From positions 42,585-106,584 of the forward strand of contig NZ_KQ950181.1 in the NCBI RefSeq assembly GCF_001517975.1: a stretch of DNA of 64,000 nt, in the 5' to 3' direction. The DNA comes from Thermobifida cellulosilytica TB100 (lineage in GTDB: Bacteria; Actinomycetota; Actinomycetes; Streptosporangiales; Streptosporangiaceae). Positions 58,881-64,000 of this stretch are shown here, piece after piece. Made by a program: the position numbers and the translations under genes. The notes beneath the pieces are model-generated. The model had not been told where the DNA came from and made no database searches. It was given only the letters and a program-made list of their open reading frames with translations. How positions within the stretch are numbered: position 1 is the first letter of the stretch; each line of letters begins with the position of its first letter.

Positions 58881-58978
58881 CCCCCTAGACGACACAGGGC
58901 GTGCGCCCCGGAACAAGGGATGTCTAGGGGGGTTGACAGAGACGGTAACAAGAAGCCCGAACGATTGTCTAGGGGGGT
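58881..58978. promoter_or_regulatory. Cluster of three TGTCTAGGGGG-like operators
   Basis: Inverted copy CCCCCTAGAC at 58881-58890, then direct copies TGTCTAGGGGGGT at 58921-58933 and 58966-58978, 45 bp apart. They fill the gap between the PP2C gene and the small AICE protein gene. Likely operator or promoter elements for the tra-rep-xis-int side. Confidence 0.65.
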
Positions 58979-58980
58979 AT

Positions 58981-59784
58981 TCAGTTGGCCGGTCGCCAGG
59001 TGATGACGGTGGCGTCGTCGTGGCGTTTGGAGCGCGGCCAGCGCCGACCGTCGGGGTCTGCGCGTTCGGCGTCGCGCACCCGGGCGATGAGTGCTTGCGG
59101 TCCTTGGGTGTGCAGCAGGTCGAGCAGGGCGCGCCAGTCGAGCAGGCCGAAGGTGTCGACCAGTCGGCTGGCCCCGTCGGTGAGCAGGGCCAGCCCGGCC
59201 ACCCCGGCCAGCGGCACACTCCCGGTGAGCGCCTCCCCGGCGGCGCGGGGGTCGGCTCCTGCCGTCCAGAAGCCGCCGGGAACGTTGCGGTACTGGGCCA
59301 GCCCCGCATCGAACTCGCGGCGCGTCAGCTTCTCCCCCGCCGGGTGCAGGCGCCGGACCTCCTGCTCTGCGGCGTTGATCCGGTCGTCGGTGACCACCAG
59401 CGGATCGGAGTCGACCAGGTCCACCACGAGCACCGAGTCGGCCAGCACGAGATAGTCCAGCCTGTCCGGGGTGAAGCGCACGGCGGCCACAGTGGCCGAG
59501 GGCGTGTTCGGATCGGCCAGGTCACAGGCGGGGCCGTGCAGTGCAGCGGCCGTGTCGATCGCCGAGGCCAACGCGTCGGCGAGCGTGCGGTCCGGGGTGG
59601 CCTCGGCGAGCAGCAGGCCGCCGAGCCTGCGGGTGTACCAGGCCACCCCGTGCACACACCCCGACTCAAAACCCGCAGGGGTGCCGGCCCCGTCCAGCAG
59701 CACCGCCACATCCGCGCCCACCGCCGCAAAATCCTCGTTGACCCGGTCGGTGTGCGCCGGGTCGGTGGCGAGACGGAACGGCAC
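58981..59784 (-). CDS. PP2C-family protein phosphatase-like protein
   Basis: 267 aa from GTG at 59784, with GGGAG upstream and only 3 bp after the HTH gene stop, so translation is coupled. PP2C metal motifs are HTDRVNEDFAAV then VAVLLDGAG (about residues 11-32), ATVAAVRF, LALLTDGASR and the final RHDDATVITW. It should dephosphorylate Ser/Thr on a partner, perhaps the HTH or HATPase protein nearby. It lacks a sensor or membrane domain. Confidence 0.85.
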   Translation of the reverse strand: MPFRLATDPAHTDRVNEDFAAVGADVAVLLDGAGTPAGFESGCVHGVAWYTRRLGGLLLAEATPDRTLADALASAIDTAAALHGPACDLADPNTPSATVAAVRFTPDRLDYLVLADSVLVVDLVDSDPLVVTDDRINAAEQEVRRLHPAGEKLTRREFDAGLAQYRNVPGGFWTAGADPRAAGEALTGSVPLAGVAGLALLTDGASRLVDTFGLLDWRALLDLLHTQGPQALIARVRDAERADPDGRRWPRSKRHDDATVITWRPAN

Positions 59785-59787
59785 GGG

Positions 59788-60630
59788 CTACTCCCGGTCG
59801 TGGCGGTACAGCGGTGTGGCCAACTCGGTCCTAGTCGGTTCGTTGGTGGTGGGGTCGTACTCGGTACGGACCAGGACCGAGAAGTTGTCCGTTCCCACCT
59901 GACCCCACAGTGTGGCGATGTCGGTGGACAGCAGGTGGGCCACGCCGAGTGAGCCCACCGGGTGCACGCCCGCGATCACTAGCACCGACCCCTTGCCGTC
60001 GGGGCGGGAAAGCCGTCCCAGATAGGCGATGTCACTGGGTTTGGGCGGGTTCTGGTCGGAGCCCGCATAGTGGACTTCGCCGGTTCGGGTGTCCCGGATG
60101 CGCCACGGTCCGCCGTCTTCGCGCTCCCAACGGAGCACCGGGTCGGTGTCGTACAGCTCCCGTATGGCCCGGCTCATCCGAGGTCCGCACACCACCACCA
60201 GGCCCGAGCGGTTCAGGTCGACCTCTCCGGAGACCGAGACATGGTCGTCTTTGACGGTCAGTTCGAGGTTGCGCGCCAGTTCTTCCAGCCGCTTGCCGGT
60301 GTTGAGGTCTTCCAGCGACACCACGGCCCGGTTCTTCTCCGGGTCGTGGCGCAGCGGGGTGACGACCGTGACCGTGCCCGAGCCGAAAAACTCCCCTTCG
60401 GGTGCCGGGCCGGTGTGGCGGATCTGGTGGATACGTCCACGGCTCAGCCCGGCTTGCTTGGCGATCTGGGCATACGACAGCCCTTGAGCGTGCAGGTCCT
60501 GAATCACGCGACGGCGCAGCCGGGCCAGGTCGGTCACTTCCTGCTGTGCTTCGGCGAGACGTTCGGTGGCCGCCCGGAGCAGAGCGAACGGGTCATCGAT
60601 CGCTGCGATGCGCTCGTACTCGCTTGGCAC
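59788..60630 (-). CDS. HTH regulator with a C-terminal sensor-like domain
   Basis: 280 aa from GTG at 60630, chosen because GGAGG lies 6 bases upstream and a TGTCTAGGGG-like operator lies about 60 bp further up. A coiled helix (about residues 18-45) leads into a sigma-4/Cro-like HTH (LHAQGLSYAQIAKQAGLSRG, then RIHQIRHTG). The C-terminal 190 residues read like an alpha/beta sensor: LVVVCGPRMSRAIRELYDTD, then IAYLGRLSRPDGKGSVLVIA. I know no named function. Translated with a PP2C phosphatase. Confidence 0.75.
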   Translation of the reverse strand: MPSEYERIAAIDDPFALLRAATERLAEAQQEVTDLARLRRRVIQDLHAQGLSYAQIAKQAGLSRGRIHQIRHTGPAPEGEFFGSGTVTVVTPLRHDPEKNRAVVSLEDLNTGKRLEELARNLELTVKDDHVSVSGEVDLNRSGLVVVCGPRMSRAIRELYDTDPVLRWEREDGGPWRIRDTRTGEVHYAGSDQNPPKPSDIAYLGRLSRPDGKGSVLVIAGVHPVGSLGVAHLLSTDIATLWGQVGTDNFSVLVRTEYDPTTNEPTRTELATPLYRHDRE

Positions 60631-60685
60631 GCGCCCCCTCCTCTCCGCCACAGCAAGCAGCATGAACAGCGCTTGCGAGTGTAGT

Positions 60686-60695
60686 CCCCTAGACA
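60686..60695. promoter_or_regulatory. TGTCTAGGGG-like operator upstream of the HTH/PP2C pair
   Basis: CCCCTAGACA on the plus strand (TGTCTAGGGG in the direction of transcription), 56 bp upstream of the GTG at 60630. Confidence 0.55.
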
Positions 60696-60773
60696 AAGCA
60701 GGGTCGAGGAGTTCACCAGAGGAGGAACTAACTGCCCGGAAGCGTCTGCGCCGCCGCGGCATCCGCAGACCGC

Positions 60774-61184
60774 TCACGACGAGGGGGGATCAGTGGCCAG
60801 TTCGGCCCAGAAGCGCTGTCCTCCCGGGAGTGTGTCGCGTCCCCACTGCTTGGTCAGCGCGGCCACGATTGCCAGACCCCGACCATGCTCCTCATCGGGC
60901 GACGGCATCCCCGGGTGAGGGGTGATCGGGGTACGCGAGCCCAGGTCGGCCACGACCACGCGAACACCCCAGTCGGCCACCTTCAGGCCGACGATGAAGG
61001 AGGAGCAAAACTCCGCACTCTTGGAGTGCTTCACCGAGTTGGTCGCCAGTTCACTGACGACGAGTTCCACCTGATCGACCAACGGATGATCACCCAGGAC
61101 CGCCCGGGCGAACTCGCGAGCGTCCCGCACCTGGTGCGGGAACGCGCGAAACATGCGTGACCACTGTCGAGGCACCGCAACCAC
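60774..61184 (-). CDS. HATPase_c (anti-sigma/RsbW-like) ATP-binding protein
   Basis: 136 aa, GTG start without a ribosome site; a TATAGC box about 13 bases upstream suggests a leaderless message. ATP motifs are VELVVSELATNSVKHSKSA (N box), VVVADLGSRTP and EEHGRGLAIVAAL (G box). Such proteins are stand-alone kinase/anti-sigma modules, common in actinomycetes. A PP2C phosphatase on the same strand makes partner switching thinkable. Confidence 0.85.
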   Translation of the reverse strand: MVAVPRQWSRMFRAFPHQVRDAREFARAVLGDHPLVDQVELVVSELATNSVKHSKSAEFCSSFIVGLKVADWGVRVVVADLGSRTPITPHPGMPSPDEEHGRGLAIVAALTKQWGRDTLPGGQRFWAELATDPPSS

Positions 61185-61188
61185 CGCC

Positions 61189-61198
61189 GTCTAGAGGG
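61189..61198. promoter_or_regulatory. Variant operator at the HATPase gene start
   Basis: GTCTAGAGGG, one change from the shared motif, immediately upstream of the 61184 GTG and next to its TATAGC box. Confidence 0.5.
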
Positions 61199-61261
61199 CT
61201 ATACACCTTGACGTTGGGAGCGTAAGCCAAGACAGAGCAATGATTCAACGAAATCACTGAA

Positions 61262-62059
61262 TCAGTTGGATTGGCCGAGGAGCCGCGCGAAGTCTGCCCG
61301 GACAGTCGCGATCAACTCCCGTGCCTCCTCCCCGGACACGGCCGCCTGCTCCACCGAGGCGAAGGCGTCGCGGTAGGCCGCCACGTCGTCCGGATCGGTG
61401 ATGGTCACTTCAGCCGTGAAGGTCTCCACCGACACCGCCTCATCCCCGTACACCGTGAACCCGTGCGGAGGCACCACATCCAGCCGAGCTGACCAGGGCA
61501 CCACCCCGACCCATACGTTCGGCCGCTCTGACACCGCTGCCACGTAGTCGAGTTGGGCCAGCATCACCGAACCGTCCCCCGGCCAGGTCCGCAACGCCCC
61601 CTCGGACACCACGAACCGGAACGACCGAGTCTCGTCATCGAGCACGCCGGAGACGCCGAGGTCCCGAGTCCCCGCAGCCTTGGCGTAGTTTCCGGTCCGC
61701 AACAGCCGAGGAATCACCGCCGACTGAAAACCAGCCACTGAAGAGGCCGACCGCTCCAACCGACGAACCGCATCCGGTTTCAATGAAAAACCAGCATCTA
61801 TCCTCCTTTCCTTGGTTCTCGTTGCATAAGCTTTCAAAGTCTCGGAAATGAGGTGCTCTGTCTCTTCTGTGGATATCGGTAGGGCTGTAATGATCTTTTT
61901 TATTGTCTCGGTTGACTTTATGCGCTGGCCGTTTTCTATCCGTGAGATGGTAGATTGGTTTGTGTTTGAGATGTTTGCCAGCTCTCTGGTGGACAAGCCA
62001 GACTTCTTTCTGGCTTGACTCAATTTTGTGCCGAGTTCTTGTAGATAGTTGGAGGACAT
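61262..62059 (-). CDS. XRE-type regulator with DUF5753 domain
   Basis: 265 aa. Residues 10-65 are a Cro/C1 HTH (KLSQARKKSGLSTRELANIS, then NTNQSTISRIENGQ). Residues about 95-260 are the DUF5753 domain (VIPRLLRTGNYAKA, VWVGVVPWSARL). The DNA for the first 85 residues is AT-rich like the upstream HEPN gene, while the DUF5753 part is GC-rich like the host; the break lies near 61790. No Shine-Dalgarno is visible; it follows the HEPN gene by 26 bp, so it may control it. Usually DUF5753 regulators pair with a DUF397 protein, which is missing here. Confidence 0.85.
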   Translation of the reverse strand: MSSNYLQELGTKLSQARKKSGLSTRELANISNTNQSTISRIENGQRIKSTETIKKIITALPISTEETEHLISETLKAYATRTKERRIDAGFSLKPDAVRRLERSASSVAGFQSAVIPRLLRTGNYAKAAGTRDLGVSGVLDDETRSFRFVVSEGALRTWPGDGSVMLAQLDYVAAVSERPNVWVGVVPWSARLDVVPPHGFTVYGDEAVSVETFTAEVTITDPDDVAAYRDAFASVEQAAVSGEEARELIATVRADFARLLGQSN

Positions 62060-62085
62060 GGGAGTTCTTATTTTATTTACAGGGT

Positions 62086-63081
62086 CTAGTCTCGAAAGTT
62101 GATGTGCTTCTCCGTCTCGGAGACATTCTTTTGGACGATGTTTTCGAGGGGTTCGAGCTCGTCTTCAATGTCCGCAAAGCGCGAAAATATCCTATACCTT
62201 TCTTCCTCTTTTCGGATGTCTTCTGCTCTTTTTCTCCATCTGATAAGGTCCTTTTCTCTGTATCGAAACTTCAAGCTTAGGACATTCTCCAATTCTATCT
62301 CTTCTGAGTATCTGTCAAACTGAACTAGCTTCAGCATCTCCTCCCGGTTGTCCACGATGGGGAGACAAGAAATAAGGAAGTCCAGATTTTCCTCAATATG
62401 CTGTATTCGTGACTTCAGGTGTTCGATCAGGGCAAGTTTTAAGGTTTCCTCGTTGAGGTCAAGCTGTCTTCTGAGTTCTCTTGCAACGGTATCACAAACA
62501 TCCAAGGGGGAGAACATTTCATACTTGACTCCGTAGCGGTCGCAAATCTCTCTTAGAGAATCAGAAAGTGGCCAAACAACAAATTGTTGCCTTACTTTAG
62601 AAAAAAGAAGACAAGCGACATCAAATAGAATGGTAGTTGCTGGCTTAATTGATTCATGGCGAATATTGTCCCGATGGTAAACTTCATTTCTGTACGAATG
62701 CATCTTCGTTATTGTTCTGGCAAGAGGGTGGCTAATTACGCCCCTCTGTGCCAGAAAATGGGCCTTCTCGTCGAAATGACTTTCTATTCGCTGTACTTTT
62801 TTAGGAGGTACGGTCTCATTTTTTAGACTTTCTAAAGTTTTCCGAATTCTTTCCTGGTCTAAATTTTCACTGGAGATGTCTAGCATCTGTTCCCAAAATT
62901 TGATGGATTTAAGATTTGTATGATTATTAATCAATAGATTTTCCTTTATTATTCTTCTCATGGAGAGTTCTACAACATTGTCTAGTAGCAAAAATGCCAA
63001 TCTGAAGCGAGGAATTCCTCCGAGGTCTATCATTCTTTTTGCTTCTTCGAGTTGAGTTACGATAAATTCAATACGTTCCAC
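62086..63081 (-). CDS. AT-rich gene with HEPN-type RNase motif
   Basis: 331 aa, GTG with GGAGAG upstream. About 40% G+C by eye, with AGA, AAA, ATA and TTA codons rare in this genome, so it was acquired from a low-GC source. Residues 15-170 look like a HEPN helical bundle: FRLAFLLLDNVVELSMRRII, then the motif RNEVYH (Arg-Asn-x3-His, residues about 132-137), followed by a long helix. The C-terminal half is charged coiled coil. HEPN RNases act in toxin-antitoxin and phage defence. No family name could be given. Confidence 0.75.
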   Translation of the reverse strand: MERIEFIVTQLEEAKRMIDLGGIPRFRLAFLLLDNVVELSMRRIIKENLLINNHTNLKSIKFWEQMLDISSENLDQERIRKTLESLKNETVPPKKVQRIESHFDEKAHFLAQRGVISHPLARTITKMHSYRNEVYHRDNIRHESIKPATTILFDVACLLFSKVRQQFVVWPLSDSLREICDRYGVKYEMFSPLDVCDTVARELRRQLDLNEETLKLALIEHLKSRIQHIEENLDFLISCLPIVDNREEMLKLVQFDRYSEEIELENVLSLKFRYREKDLIRWRKRAEDIRKEEERYRIFSRFADIEDELEPLENIVQKNVSETEKHINFRD

Positions 63082-63131
63082 TTTCTCTCCGGATAATTCT
63101 GGTTGCCGAATTGGGCTTTATGGGATTCAAG

Positions 63132-63213
63132 GCGACGGCGCTGCGCGCCGTCGCAGGGTGTGGCTGTGGCTCGGGCTGCGGGCTGTCGCCCGGTCCCGAG
63201 CCACAGCCACACC
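63132..63213. other. Tandem strong hairpins near the right end of the element
   Basis: First hairpin: 9-bp arms GCGACGGCG/CGCCGTCGC at 63132-63154. Second hairpin: perfect 19-bp arms (63157-63175 and 63195-63213, starting GGTGTGGCTGTGG) with a further 5-bp stem in the loop. They lie in the 556-bp gene-free part of the element (63082-63637). Candidates are a single-strand replication origin, a transfer site or a structured RNA. Confidence 0.55.
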
Positions 63214-63335
63214 GTCACAAGGCCGAGCTGCATTGATCGGTATCCCACCACAGCACAGGCCAAAGCAACGAGACATCGCGCAAACTGGCGGAATCTGGCC
63301 CCTGGCCCGTGGTCTCGCCTGTGGTTGATGGCGTT

Positions 63336-63417
63336 CTCGGTTCCCGTGGCACTCGATCGCGCGACCCTGCCTGTCTGTGGCTGAGCGCTCCGGCGCGATC
63401 GAGCGCCACGGACCGAG
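63336..63417. other. Long imperfect hairpin near the right end
   Basis: Arms 63344-63362 and 63393-63411 pair over 19 positions with one mismatch (core CTCGATCGCGC/GCGCGATCGAG). Weaker pairing extends outward (CTCGGT/ACCGAG). The rest of 63214-63534 shows no credible gene. Confidence 0.5.
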
Positions 63418-63534
63418 AGCCGTGGGCGCCCGCCGTTGGAACGGGGGAGGCCGAAGCCGAAGGGGACCCGACAGCGGACCGTGGTCAGTGGTTGCTGTTC
63501 CCTGCCGTCTGTGAGGTGAGAAGGGGGAGAAAGG

Positions 63535-63555
63535 GACAGCAACCGTGACAGCAAC
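63535..63555. repeat. Possible integrase arm sites, right end
   Basis: GACAGCAAC at 63535-63543 and 63547-63555; an inverted near-copy (GTTGCTGTT) lies at 63491-63499. They mirror the pair beside attL. Confidence 0.55.
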
Positions 63556-63637
63556 GGCCACGGCTTGTCCCCGGCCGAAAACGGGCGTCTTTTCGTATTA
63601 GCCCAGGTTAGCCATGGTTCGAACTAGTGATGCCTTT

Positions 63638-63684
63638 GCCTTACAAGCGGGCGGTCGGAGGTTCGAGTCCTCTCGCGCCCACCC
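63638..63684. repeat. attR: right attachment site, 47 bp
   Basis: Second copy of the tRNA-Val 3' half. The upstream bases are not tRNA-like, so this is a fragment, not a functional gene. Confidence 0.95.
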
Positions 63685-63698
63685 TCGACGAACAGCCG

Positions 63699-63734
63699 AA
63701 AACGCCCGGGACCGGCCGCGGTCCCGGGCGTTTT
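63699..63734 (+). terminator. Original chromosomal tRNA-Val terminator
   Basis: 15-bp perfect stem AAAACGCCCGGGACC/GGTCCCGGGCGTTTT right after attR. It presumably followed the tRNA before the element integrated. Confidence 0.85.
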
Positions 63735-63773
63735 CGGTTTCTGTTGTCCGGTGCTTTGAGGACCAGCGTGTAC

Positions 63774-64000
63774 TCAGAGTACGCCCGCTCTCCGAGCCAG
63801 CCCCTGGAGTGCAGGACTGGCCGGGGCCTGGATGGTCAGCAGGTCCCCGATCGCCTGACGTGCCAGGGGATGACTGCGTACCTGCTCAGGAGTGATCGTT
63901 TCGGCCTGTTCCAGTGTTTCCACGGCCTCGTCGAGGTTGCGCCGCTGGAGATGGGCGCGCGCCACGTCGATGAGGAAGCGCCCCCGCCGCTCCGCCGACA
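63774..64000 (-). CDS. C-terminal part of a TPR-containing (probably XRE-type) regulator, cut by the window end
   Basis: 75 codons to the window edge; the start lies beyond 64000. The residues RRGRFLIDVARAHLQRRNLD, then EAVETLEQAETITPEQVRSHP, match the TPR tail of actinobacterial HTH regulators that end in LARRxGV. It is chromosomal, outside the element. The N-terminal HTH is not visible, so the regulator call is inferred. Confidence 0.65.
   Translation of the reverse strand, partial: SAERRGRFLIDVARAHLQRRNLDEAVETLEQAETITPEQVRSHPLARQAIGDLLTIQAPASPALQGLARRAGVL

Larger units (their letters stand above)
53557..63684. mobile_element. Actinomycete integrative and conjugative element (AICE, pSAM2 type) in tRNA-Val
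   Basis: 10,081 bp between the starts of two identical 47-bp repeats of the tRNA 3' half. Gene order int-xis-repSA-traSA next to the tRNA matches pSAM2. It moves by an integrase, replicates by a RepSA-like initiator and is transferred as double-stranded DNA by a single FtsK-like protein. Accessory genes are a PP2C/HTH pair, a HATPase protein, an XRE regulator and a HEPN-motif gene. No KorSA-type GntR repressor or Nudix pif gene is seen, so its control may differ from pSAM2. Confidence 0.93.

Noticed and set aside
63127..63561. 144-codon minus-strand ORF near the right end of the element
   Set aside because: It is full of hairpin arms and repeats, has low-complexity translation and no start site support; better explained as structured non-coding DNA.
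63638..63684. Second tRNA-Val gene
   Set aside because: Only the 3' half is present; no acceptor 5' strand or D-arm precedes it, so it is attR.

Overview
The window is high-GC actinomycete DNA (about 70% G+C by eye) with many GTG and TTG starts. The gene neighbourhoods are those of sporulating and thermophilic actinobacteria: a pgl-opcA-zwf-pgi-tal-tkt cluster next to ctaB and ctaA, a SufR-led suf operon, and a fabD-fabH-acpP-fabF cluster beside a PucR/FasR-type regulator. Protein features, including a secreted CBM2-PL11 enzyme, fit Streptosporangiales, most likely Nocardiopsaceae such as Thermobifida or Nocardiopsis. The genus is an inference and was not tested.

Layout. 1-3.3 kb: a secreted rhamnogalacturonan lyase and a small conserved protein. 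3.3-11.9 kb (minus strand): the pentose phosphate cluster. 12.3-21.4 kb: heme O and heme A synthases, two methyltransferases, an acyl-CoA dehydrogenase/ligase pair with a divergent TetR regulator, and a PrsW-type protease. 21.4-22.7 kb: a toxin-antitoxin pair between 47-bp direct repeats of the 3' end of the neighbouring EamA exporter gene. 22.7-28.2 kb: the exporter, arginine deiminase, ornithine carbamoyltransferase and an ABC exporter. 28.4-35.1 kb: the suf iron-sulfur assembly operon (sufR-B-D-ferredoxin-C-S-U-sufT-like). 35.6-41 kb: a large unknown protein, an SGNH hydrolase and a degenerate EAL-CBS protein. 41-46.2 kb: the fab cluster and its regulator. 46.4-53.5 kb: a membrane protein, 5-oxoprolinase PxpABC, a PhoD-like phosphatase, YjbQ, DUF3052, an AhpE-like peroxiredoxin and a zinc-ribbon protein.

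53.56-63.68 kb is an integrated actinomycete integrative and conjugative element (AICE, pSAM2 type). It sits in a tRNA-Val(UAC) gene and is bounded by a 47-bp repeat of the tRNA 3' half. Its backbone is int, xis, a RepSA-like initiator, an FtsK-like TraSA translocase and a small AICE-conserved protein. Its cargo is the most interesting part of the window: a PP2C-type phosphatase translated with an HTH/sensor protein, a HATPase anti-sigma-like protein, an XRE/DUF5753 regulator, and an AT-rich gene with a HEPN RNase motif. Several of these transcription units carry copies of a TGTCTAGGGGG-like motif, which suggests one element-encoded regulon. Hairpins near the right end and paired GACAGCAAC repeats at both ends look like replication and recombination sites.

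The window ends in the truncated 3' part of a regulator-like gene. Start codons were chosen from Shine-Dalgarno position and family N-termini; doubtful cases are noted. No database search was possible.
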